Of a DNA stretch of 64,000 nt, positions 9,673 to 18,294 are shown piece by piece (the stretch's first letter is position 1; each line of letters begins with the position of its first letter). The notes below the pieces were generated by a model that worked only from the letters and a program-made list of their open reading frames with translations, ran no database searches and was not told the DNA's origin. Source of the DNA: DATMNR01 sp963702765 (GTDB lineage: Bacteria; Chloroflexota; Ktedonobacteria; Ktedonobacterales; Ktedonobacteraceae); assembly GCA_963702765.1 (NCBI GenBank), contig CAVPEB010000044.1, positions 65,726 through 129,725 on the forward strand. Direction: 5' to 3'. The translations under genes were made by a program, and so were the position numbers.

Positions 9673-12600
9673 GTGGGTGCGCTAAATATGTCGAATACAT
9701 TTGATAAACTATCAGTCCTCGATTCATTTATCGAAGAAGTGAATAGTTATTTGCCGGAAATCGAGGCAAATCTCGGACGTTTAGCGTACATGCCTGACGA
9801 TACTGAAGCGCTAGAGGAGACGTATCGTCGTGTCCATACCATTGGTGGATCTGCATCCATGATGGACTTTCCAGGTCTTGCACATGTTGCACATGGTATG
9901 GAAGACATTCTGGGAGATGTATTAGATGATCTCGCTACCCTGGATCAGCCTACGATTGGGCTTTTACAGCGCTCGCTGGGTCGTATGCATAAACTTCTAG
10001 AGGGCATTCAAAATGGTATTGACGAAGATGCGGTTATCACAGAAGACGATGAGGACTATTCTCAATATCGTCTGATGATTGAAACATCTGCGCGTAACGG
10101 GGACAATGCATCAACAGACGATGGCAAAGCACAGGCAATGGCTGCCATACAGCCTTCTGTGGAGACGTCAATAGCCTCTCTTGATGATATGGTAGCTTCA
10201 TTCCGTGCGCCAGCTATAGCTGCTGGAGAGGAAGTTTCCTGGCCAGAAGAGCCAATTGCAGAGCAGGTTGCCGATCAAACGCCACAACTCATTCATGATA
10301 CTCAGCCGCGTCAACCATCTCAGACCATATCACCGGTGCCAACTGTATCACCCCAGCAAAGTGCGTTGGAATTGTTAGCTGGAACAACGCGTCAGTCGGA
10401 TTCACAAGTTTCGCAAATAAGTAGCAATGAGGCTACTCCGCTGCAAGAACAAAACGAAGACGCAAGTCAGATGGAGGTTCGGGAAGAATTTCCTCAAACG
10501 AAGATGGCTCCAGCGGATATCACTCTTCCCCCACCTGAGCCTTCGTTTGTTCAAATTTACGAGGACTTACAAGAAGAAGCGCAGACACTTGAGGGGCAGG
10601 CATCTTCTCTGAAGCGAACACTCGCTCAATTGCGTCTATCAGTGACAGTAATTGAGGGACAACGCGCGGAATTCAGAGAATTCCTAGACGGTTCGAAAGA
10701 CGCACTTGAGCGTATGGAAGAATGGGCCGGTAAGGCTATGGGGCTTAATCTTCGCAATAGTCCTGAGCAGGTGAGACGTTATCTTCCATTGTCTGTTATG
10801 TGGGTAGCAAATAGCAAACTTAAAAAGGTGCTTGATTTGCTCACTCAGATGACTAGCAGCGTCGAAATAACGGATGAAGAAATACATGTAGCATTGCAAC
10901 AGTTACGATCGTCCATTGAAGTATGTGGTGATGCTTTCGAACGGTTACAATCGGATCCCTCTGCAAGCCTGTTCACCCATGACGAGGGTTGGACACCATG
11001 GGAGATGCACATTGGAGGTCACCCAGAGGCTCTGCGTGAACGTGTAACGTTTGAACGTCGTGGTGATCCAATAACTTTGCGTGCCGAGATAGAAGCCAGA
11101 GTGCGCGAAGAATTACGAAATGAATATGAGGTCCGTCCACTTACGCTTGCTGCACGTGCAGAATTAGAAAAACAGCTACGGGATGAAATTCGGGAAGAGT
11201 TTGAGGCTAAAAAGCAGTTACAGGCAAGTGTTTCTGGTCCTCAAGCGTCAGAAACACTTCAAGAAATTGAAGCGCGTTTGCGCAGTGAGATTGAGATAGA
11301 AGTACGCCGTGAGTTCCTCAGTCAGCTTACTGGAGAGGAAGAGGATCTTGCTGGTCCTGCTGTTCAAGAGCAACCAGGTGTTTCAGAAATGATGCCTCCA
11401 TCCTACACGTTACCCACCAATACTTTTGTGCCTCCTCAGACGACAGTATCTACAGCTTCATTTGGTGGTGATTTTGGTGAGGAGGCGAACGAAATCTTCC
11501 GTTTGGAAGCAGAGGAACATCTGCAAACGATCAGCATGTATGTCGCAGCTCTGGAAAGTTCACCAACCGATCTTGAACCTATACAAGGTATTCGGCGAGC
11601 GACACATACGTTAAAAGGCGCTGCCGGCATGATGGGATTCCGCTCCATTGCTGAACTCTGCCACGTTTCTGAAGATTTACTCGATAGTGTGATGGAAGGT
11701 GCCATTCATGTATCACCATCGATTGTCAGCCTTATTTTAGATACTGCTGAAGCACTCGATGTGTTGATAAATCAAAAAGGTACCGAAGCAGAAAACCAGG
11801 CTACATTTCAGTCTCTTCGAACTCGGCATGCTGAGATACTGGGTGATCAATCTAACCTATCAAATCCGATTGAAGAGGTGATTGAGGATGAGTTTGAAGA
11901 GAGCGAAGTTGCAATACTAACAGAAGCATCTATTACAAATGTGGTTGCTAGTACACAATCAAATGCCGTTGGCGCGCAACAAGCGACCAGAAGTGATCTT
12001 AGCGTGCGCGTACCTCTGCTCAAGCTAGATGAGTTAGTGAACCTCTTTGGTGAACTACTTGTTAACCGTAGTGTGCTAGAGGAGCGTTTACAACGTTTGA
12101 TGAGGCTTGTCTCCGATACCGGGGTTAGTAGTGCCAGACTACTCGATGTAGGCCAAAAACTTGAAAGCCGATTTGAAGCTACCACATTACCAAGTGGCCG
12201 TTCGGTACAGGTAATGCCTGGTCAAGGCAATCCGAGCCTGGGTTATAACTTTGGAGGAAATGGCAAGAATTCAAATAATAGTGTTGAGCCTTCGCACCTG
12301 GCTGAATTCGATGAGCTTGAGCTTGATCGTTACACTGAATTTCATCAACTGGCTCGTGGTTTAAGCGAAGGTATCTCCGATATGACGACCCTGAGCAATG
12401 AGATGGAAGCCATCATTCGAGATTGTGAAAGTGTCTTCGCCCGCGAAAATCGTTTGAATACGACATTCCAGGATCGCTTAATGAAAGCTCGCCTGGTTCC
12501 ACTCTCAACTATGATCCCACGTCTCTATCGAACCGCGCGGGCAGTGGCTCTTAAACAACATAAAGAATTTGAGTTTGTACTGGAGGGACAGGAGACAGAA

Positions 12601-13995
12601 GTAGATCGTACCGTGATCGAGGAAATTGCTGGACCTCTGCTTCATCTTATGCGTAACGCGGTAAATCATGCTATTGAAATGCCTGAACTGCGGACACAGA
12701 AGGGTAAATCACCTGCTGGACAGATCAAATTATCTGCTGCCTATGAAGGGAATCAGGTTGTCATAACGGTGCGTGATGATGGTACAGGTATTGATCCTGT
12801 GCGGGTGCGGAATGCTGCAATTGAGCAAAACATTATTCAAAGAGATCAGGTACTTAGTGACGGAGAAGTGATTGAACTTATCTTCCGACCTGGCTTTTCA
12901 ACTGCTGAGGTATTGAGTGAAGAAAGTGGTCGTGGCGTAGGACTGGATGTAGTACGCGATAGTGTTTCACGTTTGCGAGGAACATTGGAGGTAGAATCTA
13001 CTCCCGGGCAGGGTACAGCATTTACTATGAAGTTTCCGACTAGTCTGGCTATTCAAAGTACCATGATGATTCGTCTTGGTGAACATCAGTTTGCAATTCC
13101 AACTGTCATGGTTGAGTCCATTGGCCGTTTGGATGGTTTCAAGCAATCGACTTTTGCCGGAAAACCTGCAATTATTGTTCAGAATGATCTCTATCCTCTC
13201 AAATTCTTATCCCAGCTTTTGGGATTGCCTGTAGGAGAACTTGACGAAAAAGCCCCAGTACTGCTTGTACGTACAGATCGTCATCGCGTGGGTCTAGTGG
13301 TTGATGAAATCAAAGGCAAATTGGATGTGGTGATGAAAAATCTTGGTCCGCACTTGAGGCAGGTGCATGGCATAGCTGGTGGCACAGTGATGGGTAATGG
13401 TCGAGTTGTACTCGTGCTTGAATTGAGTGAATTGTTATCTACTCGTTCGCGCACCTTAAGCGGTTCACCAGGGAGTGTGGCAGTGCCAGAACTGCGTGAG
13501 GGTTCTGCTACTCAGACGTTCATACCAGATGTAAGAACGAATGTTGAGTTCTCTCCAGGATACACAAGTTCGACTTCACCAAAGATACCTGCTGTCAAAG
13601 CACCTGCACAAGGTACAGGAAAACATATACTGGTTGTCGATGACAGTCCCAGTGTTCGTCGTGTTGTGGGAAATATGCTCAAACAGCATGGATGGGAGGT
13701 ACAAGTTGCGCGTGATGGGGTTGAAGCTCTTGAGATGATTACTAATGAAACCCCAGCGGGAGTTCTACTAGACATAGAAATGCCACGTATGGATGGCTAC
13801 GAGTTAATGGCGACTGTGCGCGCCCAAGAACAATATCGGACACTACCAATAGTCATTTTGACCTCAAGAGCAGCATCAAAGCACCAGCAGCGAGCTATGC
13901 AACTTGGAGCCAACGCTTATGTTGTGAAACCATATCAGGATGAAGAACTTATCAACCTTCTCAACGCGCTGGTCTATGGAGCGACCGTTCAATAA
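9673..13995 (+). CDS. Hybrid chemotaxis histidine kinase CheA (PixL/ChpA-like)
   Basis: A 1440-residue CheA-type kinase. Domains in order: Hpt1 with His55 (RRVHTIGGSA); a long Gln/Pro/Glu-rich linker and helical region (about 150-600) with a charged coiled-coil stretch (about 455-560); Hpt2 with His645 (THTLKGAAGMMG); dimerisation helices (about 780-950); the ATPase domain with N box near Asn994 (LMRNAVNHAI), DDGTGID and GRGVGLDVV; a CheW-like P5 domain (about 1120-1255); and a C-terminal receiver with Asp1367 and Lys1419. Two Hpt domains plus a receiver on one chain is typical of type-IV-pilus and phototaxis CheA proteins. The start is ambiguous: GTG 9673 is used here, but ATG 9688 (MSNTFDKL) is possible and neither has a strong Shine-Dalgarno. 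Confidence 0.93.
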   Translation: MGALNMSNTFDKLSVLDSFIEEVNSYLPEIEANLGRLAYMPDDTEALEETYRRVHTIGGSASMMDFPGLAHVAHGMEDILGDVLDDLATLDQPTIGLLQRSLGRMHKLLEGIQNGIDEDAVITEDDEDYSQYRLMIETSARNGDNASTDDGKAQAMAAIQPSVETSIASLDDMVASFRAPAIAAGEEVSWPEEPIAEQVADQTPQLIHDTQPRQPSQTISPVPTVSPQQSALELLAGTTRQSDSQVSQISSNEATPLQEQNEDASQMEVREEFPQTKMAPADITLPPPEPSFVQIYEDLQEEAQTLEGQASSLKRTLAQLRLSVTVIEGQRAEFREFLDGSKDALERMEEWAGKAMGLNLRNSPEQVRRYLPLSVMWVANSKLKKVLDLLTQMTSSVEITDEEIHVALQQLRSSIEVCGDAFERLQSDPSASLFTHDEGWTPWEMHIGGHPEALRERVTFERRGDPITLRAEIEARVREELRNEYEVRPLTLAARAELEKQLRDEIREEFEAKKQLQASVSGPQASETLQEIEARLRSEIEIEVRREFLSQLTGEEEDLAGPAVQEQPGVSEMMPPSYTLPTNTFVPPQTTVSTASFGGDFGEEANEIFRLEAEEHLQTISMYVAALESSPTDLEPIQGIRRATHTLKGAAGMMGFRSIAELCHVSEDLLDSVMEGAIHVSPSIVSLILDTAEALDVLINQKGTEAENQATFQSLRTRHAEILGDQSNLSNPIEEVIEDEFEESEVAILTEASITNVVASTQSNAVGAQQATRSDLSVRVPLLKLDELVNLFGELLVNRSVLEERLQRLMRLVSDTGVSSARLLDVGQKLESRFEATTLPSGRSVQVMPGQGNPSLGYNFGGNGKNSNNSVEPSHLAEFDELELDRYTEFHQLARGLSEGISDMTTLSNEMEAIIRDCESVFARENRLNTTFQDRLMKARLVPLSTMIPRLYRTARAVALKQHKEFEFVLEGQETEVDRTVIEEIAGPLLHLMRNAVNHAIEMPELRTQKGKSPAGQIKLSAAYEGNQVVITVRDDGTGIDPVRVRNAAIEQNIIQRDQVLSDGEVIELIFRPGFSTAEVLSEESGRGVGLDVVRDSVSRLRGTLEVESTPGQGTAFTMKFPTSLAIQSTMMIRLGEHQFAIPTVMVESIGRLDGFKQSTFAGKPAIIVQNDLYPLKFLSQLLGLPVGELDEKAPVLLVRTDRHRVGLVVDEIKGKLDVVMKNLGPHLRQVHGIAGGTVMGNGRVVLVLELSELLSTRSRTLSGSPGSVAVPELREGSATQTFIPDVRTNVEFSPGYTSSTSPKIPAVKAPAQGTGKHILVVDDSPSVRRVVGNMLKQHGWEVQVARDGVEALEMITNETPAGVLLDIEMPRMDGYELMATVRAQEQYRTLPIVILTSRAASKHQQRAMQLGANAYVVKPYQDEELINLLNALVYGATVQ

Positions 13996-14020
13996 GAGTT
14001 GAAACCAAGGGGGAGAGTGT

Positions 14021-14230
14021 ATGGGAATTGAACGTGCTGCAACGCGCTGGTATCTACAACGAATAGCTTACGAGAGTGAAGCAGCTTTTTTAGAAGCAAA
14101 GATTAATGAAGATCAGAATAAATCAGAGGGGCTAGAAGGTAAAGAGCGAGCTGAAATTGAGAAACAGCTCGCACATATACTTTCCAGACTGCATACTTTA
14201 GGTCCGTGCCCTAAGGCAATGATGGGTTAA
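14021..14230 (+). CDS. Small hypothetical protein, last gene of the chemosensory operon
   Basis: A 69-residue, charged, predominantly helical protein (about residues 1-60 could form a helical hairpin) with no membrane segment and no family I recognise. It begins 25 bases after cheA with a strong AGGGGGAG site, so translation is likely and it belongs to the operon. Its stop lies 2 bases from the stop of the convergent leuB gene. It might be an adaptor or regulator of the signalling array, but this is only from position. Confidence 0.6.
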   Translation: MGIERAATRWYLQRIAYESEAAFLEAKINEDQNKSEGLEGKERAEIEKQLAHILSRLHTLGPCPKAMMG

Positions 14231-14232
14231 TC

Positions 14233-15330
14233 CTATTCGATTATTACATCAGCTATTAGCCTGCCCATCTCTTTTGTATCCACAGTTTCTTTGCTTGGTT
14301 CTTGCAAGTCTACAGTCCTATAACCTGCTTCGATGATCTTCTCTACAGCCGCTTCAATAGTTTGTGCCTCTTGCTTTAGATTGAATGAGTGACGCAACAT
14401 CATAGCAGTACTTAGAATTGCAGCGATGGGATTAGCTTTGTATTGACCTGCGATATCTGGTGCTGAACCATGAATTGGCTCATAAAGACCAAATAACCCG
14501 TGTGCTGTTTCACGTGTTCCAAGACTTGCAGAGGGCAGCATGCCCATAGAACCTGCTAACATTGAAGCCTCATCCGTTAGAATGTCGCCGAACATATTCT
14601 CAGTGACAATGACGTCGAAGCTGGAGGGGTGCCTGATTAATTGCATTGCACAGGTGTCTACTAAAAGGTGTTCTAGCGATACATCAGGGTAATCCAGAGC
14701 AATTTGATCTGCCGTCCGTCGCCAGAGTCGGGATGTACTCAGTACATTGGCTTTATCAACGGATGTAACCTTTTTACGTCTGCCTTGCGCTAACTTGAAC
14801 GCGGTGTGTACGATGCGTTCGATCTCCTTCTCACTATAAAGCAGCGTATCGACTGCCTCCAGCCCCTCTGAAGTCTCACGAATTTCACTTGGCTTGCCAA
14901 AGTAGAGTCCGCCTGTGAGTTCTCGCACGACCAGTAAGTCAGTATTTTGTAGAGCTTCAGGTTTGATAGTTGATGCATTGAGCAGGGCTTTGAGTGGGTG
15001 TATCGGACGCAAGTTGGCGTATAGTGCCAGTTCTTTGCGTAAGCGAAAGAGCGCTCGCTCAGGCTGTATCTTTGAATTGGGTCCTTCGAAGCGGGGAATG
15101 CCACCAACTGCGCCAAATAAAATAGCATCGCTCCGCTGGCAGAGTCGCATTGTAGCGTCAGAAATAGCGTCACCTTCAGCCTCAATGGCTGCAACACCGA
15201 CCAAAGCGTTTTGTAGATTAAATGTATGTCCAAAACGTTTGCCAATATTTTGCAGTACTCTTACGGCCTGTTCAGTAACCTCAGGTCCAATGCCGTCACC
15301 TGCTAATACTGCGATAGAATAGTTTCCCAT
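14233..15330 (-). CDS. leuB: 3-isopropylmalate dehydrogenase
   Basis: A 365-residue protein catalysing oxidative decarboxylation of 3-isopropylmalate with NAD+, the third dedicated step of leucine synthesis. Visible family marks are the AGDGIGPEV N-terminus, the substrate-binding Arg region (FRLRKELALYANLRP), VRELTGGLYFG, the metal-binding VTENMFGDILTDEAS, and HGSAPDIAG near the C-terminus. Length is standard. GAGGAG lies 9 bases before the ATG, with a good promoter upstream. No leuC, leuD or leuA is adjacent, so leucine genes are dispersed here. Confidence 0.96.
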   Translation of the reverse strand: MGNYSIAVLAGDGIGPEVTEQAVRVLQNIGKRFGHTFNLQNALVGVAAIEAEGDAISDATMRLCQRSDAILFGAVGGIPRFEGPNSKIQPERALFRLRKELALYANLRPIHPLKALLNASTIKPEALQNTDLLVVRELTGGLYFGKPSEIRETSEGLEAVDTLLYSEKEIERIVHTAFKLAQGRRKKVTSVDKANVLSTSRLWRRTADQIALDYPDVSLEHLLVDTCAMQLIRHPSSFDVIVTENMFGDILTDEASMLAGSMGMLPSASLGTRETAHGLFGLYEPIHGSAPDIAGQYKANPIAAILSTAMMLRHSFNLKQEAQTIEAAVEKIIEAGYRTVDLQEPSKETVDTKEMGRLIADVIIE

Positions 15331-15368
15331 TTTGGTTGTCTCCTCACCAGAACCAGAACTTTGCCTGG

Positions 15369-15398
15369 ATTGTATATGATAGCTTTATGAACTGTCAA
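15369..15398 (-). promoter_or_regulatory. leuB promoter
   Basis: On the minus strand TTGACA (15393-15398), an 18-base spacer, and TACAAT (15369-15374): 6/6 and 5/6 matches to sigma-70-type consensus. The predicted start is about 32 bases before the leuB ATG, leaving too little leader for a T-box or attenuator. Confidence 0.6.
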
Positions 15399-15424
15399 AC
15401 GCCTATGAAATCCCATTTTGGGTG

Positions 15425-15455
15425 TATAGCACGAGTAGGTAAAACGTGCTATAAT
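15425..15455 (+). promoter_or_regulatory. Inverted repeat overlapping a TATAAT box upstream of the nuoB-like operon
   Basis: Perfect 9-bp inverted repeat TATAGCACG (15425-15433) / CGTGCTATA (15445-15453) with an 11-base centre. The right arm overlaps a perfect TATAAT (15450-15455) on the + strand, and no good -35 is present at 16-18 bases, as expected for a regulated promoter. A second weak promoter (TTACTA-N17-TATACT, 15491-15519) lies closer to the gene. Regulatory role is inferred. Confidence 0.45.
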
Positions 15456-15566
15456 TTAGAAAAAGCTGGGAGATGAAGAAATCGTCCTCCTTACTATTTT
15501 TCAACTCTGCTATTATACTAATCAAGCATTAGGTGGTGCTAAATCTTTGCACTGGAGTTTTACCCT

Positions 15567-16169
15567 ATGAGCGCTGATAATAAAGGAAATGGGAATGCGC
15601 CAGAGAAAGTGACAAGGCGCAAGCCCGTGCCAATTGCTATGGCAAAGGGCCCCTATGAGTATATCCCAGGAGATCAGGAACTTCCGGTTCAACTCACAAG
15701 TTTTTTAGACATGTTGCAATGGGCCCAGAATTGGGCTCGTTCTAAATCAGTCTGGCCGCTGGGATATGGACTAGCCTGCTGTGCTATCGAGATGATGGCA
15801 AGTGCACAGGCCCATTATGATCTCTCTCGTTTTGGTTCCGAAGTTTTTCGTTCTAGCCCCCGGCAGGCAGATTTAATGATCGTAGCAGGAACTGTTTCGG
15901 TTAAAATGGGTCCACGCCTGCGGCTTCTCTGGGAGCAAATGCCAGAGCCGAAATGGGTACTGAGCATGGGCCAATGCGCGAATTCAGGCGGCGAATTTTA
16001 TGATAGTTACTACACTGTACAGGGTGTGGATACTATAGTTCCTGTGGATGTGTATGTCCCTGGTTGCCCCCCTCGACCAGAGGCATTGATTGAGGGTATA
16101 CTCAAACTGCGCGAGAAAATAGCCAAGCAAGGCTTAAAATTACAAGGCGAGAAGGAAATAGAGGTCTAG
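15567..16169 (+). CDS. NuoB-family [4Fe-4S] subunit in a complex-I-derived gene set
   Basis: A 200-residue protein clearly of the NuoB/20-kDa complex I family. The cluster N2 ligands are all present: tandem Cys71-Cys72 (GLACCAIEMM), Cys137 (MGQCANSGG) and Cys167 (PGCPPRPEA), with RFGSEVFRSSPRQADLMIV intact. In complex I NuoB works only together with NuoC/D, which supply the quinone pocket, and NuoH; none is encoded nearby. Genes for a NuoI/NuoE chimera, NuoF and a NuoG/GltD fusion follow in tight order. It could be an electron-transfer subunit of a soluble complex or pair with complex I subunits encoded elsewhere. The PGCPPRPE motif fits NuoB better than a [NiFe]-hydrogenase small subunit, and no large subunit is present. 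Confidence 0.9.
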   Translation: MSADNKGNGNAPEKVTRRKPVPIAMAKGPYEYIPGDQELPVQLTSFLDMLQWAQNWARSKSVWPLGYGLACCAIEMMASAQAHYDLSRFGSEVFRSSPRQADLMIVAGTVSVKMGPRLRLLWEQMPEPKWVLSMGQCANSGGEFYDSYYTVQGVDTIVPVDVYVPGCPPRPEALIEGILKLREKIAKQGLKLQGEKEIEV

Positions 16170-16172
16170 TGT

Positions 16173-16913
16173 ATGCGTGGAATACTTGAAGGAATGAGCC
16201 TGACATTCAGTCATCTTTTCCGACCTAAAGTTACCCGGTTCTATCCCTATGAGAAACCGAAACTCCCACCTCGAAGTCGTGGACTGATACAGTTAATCGC
16301 AGAAGAAGGCCTCAAAACTGATTACAACTTAAAATGTGAAGCATGCTTACTTTGTGAGAAGGCCTGTCCACCACGCGCTATTACGATTGAGTTCGAACCG
16401 ATGCACCAATGGAAGCAGCGTCCATGGTTTGAATCTTATGTTCGCGATGAGGCAAGTAAGTTTACTTCGCGTAAAATTCCCACTGCTTCTGGTGCTTCTA
16501 AGGGAGGGTTTTATACTCAAAGGGTTTCAGAATATGCGGTTGAGTATCCTAACAAACCTATTGCGCCGTGTGTAGCGATGCCTGTCAAGGACTATCTAGA
16601 ACCAGAGATTGATCTAGGCAGAGTCGATGAATTGTTAGAGTCGTGGTCAGAAGAAGCAAGCGCCCTTCCAACTCTTCTGGATGCAATTATGGATATGTTT
16701 GGCTATATGCCATTGCAGGCTGCCAAGCAAATCGTGCAAGTGCGAGGAGTTGACTTGAGCGATATATTTGGAATTGCTACTTTGAGTCCAAAATTCAAAC
16801 CGGCGCCTGCCGTAAAAGGCATCAAACGCGACGATCAACCTGAACGTGGCTTATCACCCGCAACACGTGGTGTGTACGGGAATATTAATCATGTGAGGCA
16901 ACCGAATGCCTGA
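16173..16913 (+). CDS. NuoI/NuoE chimera: one-cluster ferredoxin domain joined to NuoE helical domain
   Basis: A 246-residue protein. Residues 1-75 match NuoI (TFSHLFRPKVTRFYPYEKP, then LPPRSRGL) and carry one [4Fe-4S] motif, Cys55-Cys58-Cys61-Cys65; the second CxxCxxCxxxC of normal NuoI is absent. Residues ~150-215 match the N-terminal helical domain of NuoE (VDELLESW, PTLLDAIMDMFGYMP, DIFGIATL), but the thioredoxin-like [2Fe-2S] domain that should follow is missing. The gene starts 3 bases after nuoB and its end overlaps nuoF by 8 bases, so the product is surely co-made with them. It probably acts as an adaptor linking NuoF and NuoB with a single cluster. The boundaries are visible in sequence; the role is inference. 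Confidence 0.8.
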   Translation: MRGILEGMSLTFSHLFRPKVTRFYPYEKPKLPPRSRGLIQLIAEEGLKTDYNLKCEACLLCEKACPPRAITIEFEPMHQWKQRPWFESYVRDEASKFTSRKIPTASGASKGGFYTQRVSEYAVEYPNKPIAPCVAMPVKDYLEPEIDLGRVDELLESWSEEASALPTLLDAIMDMFGYMPLQAAKQIVQVRGVDLSDIFGIATLSPKFKPAPAVKGIKRDDQPERGLSPATRGVYGNINHVRQPNA

Positions 16914-18237
16914 ATTTGATTCTACTTATCGTGTGATACGCAGACGAGGGGAGCAAGATATTCGCTCACTCGATTCTTATCGTCGTCTTGGTGGTTATTC
17001 TGCTTTAGAAAGGGTCGTTCGCGAGCAGACTTCCGATCAGGTCATACAACAGGTACTCGATGCCCGATTACGAGGGCGCGGTGGAGCTGGTCGTCTAACA
17101 GCAGAGAAATGGCGAATTGCGCGCCGTCAGGATGACCCCGTCAAATATGTTATTTGCAACGCTTACGATGCAGATCCGCGTTCCTGGGCAGCGCGCTCTA
17201 TGTTGGAGCGCAATCCCCACCAGGTCATCGAGGGTATTTTGTTAGCTGCTTATGCTGTTGGAGCATCGGAGGCGTATCTCTTCACTCGCAGTCTTTATCT
17301 CGAAGGGATTGCTACAGTGAAGCAGGCTTTGCAACAAGCATTAGATGCCAACCTTGTTGGACGAGATATTTTGGGAGCTGATTTCAGTTGTATGATCAAT
17401 ATAATGGGAGTGGATCTGGGTTTCATGGGTGGAGAAGAAACTGTTCAGTTTGCTGTGATTAAGGGTCGTCGTGGAATGCCAGAACAACGCCCTCCTTATC
17501 CCGCTCAATATGGTCTGTGGGACAAACCTACAGCTGTCAACTCTATTGAGACGCTGGCAAATGTGCCGATTATTTTACGTGATGGAGCGACTGCATTTAC
17601 GAGTGTTGGCACTGCTTCTACAGGTGGGACGAAAGTTTTGACAGTTTATGATTCTGTGCCAGATAGCGAGCCGAAAGTAGTAGAAGTTCCCTTTGGCGCT
17701 ACTATGCGTGAGATTCTGCGGCATGCAGGATACAGTCGTCCAGAAGGAGATCTACGTGCTTTCGTTGTTGGTGGAGCTGAAGGTGGGGCGTTACCAACTT
17801 CCCTACTCGATATTCCATTCGACTACGATCCTTTGGAAGAGGCTGGGGCAATTGTTGGGTCGGGCGTCATAGAGTTGCTGCCAGCCAATACGTGTATGGT
17901 AGCATGGGCGCTGGAACGGAGCCGATATCTCAGTAAAGAATCGTGCGGTAAATGTGTTCCATGCCGTGTTGGTCTGAAACGAGTCACTGGAATTATTGAA
18001 GGCATCATAAGCGATCTTGGAACCACGTCCGACTTAGATATGCTGGATGAATTCGCTACATACATACCGAACGGGTCATTGTGTGGCTTCGGTATCCAGG
18101 CTCCAAATGCACTCAAGACTGCCATGCGTTATTGGCCCGAGCATTTTCGCACTCATGTTGAAGACCAGCAATGCCCAACAGGCAGTTGTGTTCCTATACG
18201 TGCGCATCGTTTTGTCACAAAACATGTCTTACCATAA
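16906..18237 (+). CDS. NuoF-family flavoprotein subunit (FMN/NAD(P)H-binding, [4Fe-4S])
   Basis: A 443-residue NuoF homologue. The FMN-binding GRGGAG motif is at 57-62 and GGEET near 175-179. The C-terminal cluster N3 motif ESCGKCVPCR plus a later Cys (GSLCGFG) is complete. Several positions of the usual nucleotide pocket differ: FPTG after GRGGAG is RLTA, CNADESEPG is CNAYDADPR, and the AYICGEET region is GFMGGEET. This may mean altered nucleotide preference or weakened NADH binding. It overlaps the preceding gene by 8 bases and precedes the NuoG/GltD fusion by 57 bases, where a 7-bp stem (18241-18266) occurs. Confidence 0.88.
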   Translation: MPEFDSTYRVIRRRGEQDIRSLDSYRRLGGYSALERVVREQTSDQVIQQVLDARLRGRGGAGRLTAEKWRIARRQDDPVKYVICNAYDADPRSWAARSMLERNPHQVIEGILLAAYAVGASEAYLFTRSLYLEGIATVKQALQQALDANLVGRDILGADFSCMINIMGVDLGFMGGEETVQFAVIKGRRGMPEQRPPYPAQYGLWDKPTAVNSIETLANVPIILRDGATAFTSVGTASTGGTKVLTVYDSVPDSEPKVVEVPFGATMREILRHAGYSRPEGDLRAFVVGGAEGGALPTSLLDIPFDYDPLEEAGAIVGSGVIELLPANTCMVAWALERSRYLSKESCGKCVPCRVGLKRVTGIIEGIISDLGTTSDLDMLDEFATYIPNGSLCGFGIQAPNALKTAMRYWPEHFRTHVEDQQCPTGSCVPIRAHRFVTKHVLP

Positions 18238-18294
18238 GGATAGAGATTTCGTAGAAGTTATCTCTACATATTAACAACTCGGAAGAGGAAATAC

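Noticed and set aside
15567..16169. [NiFe]-hydrogenase small subunit
   Set aside because: The CC, MGQC and PGCPPRPE motifs fit NuoB, and no large subunit gene is present.
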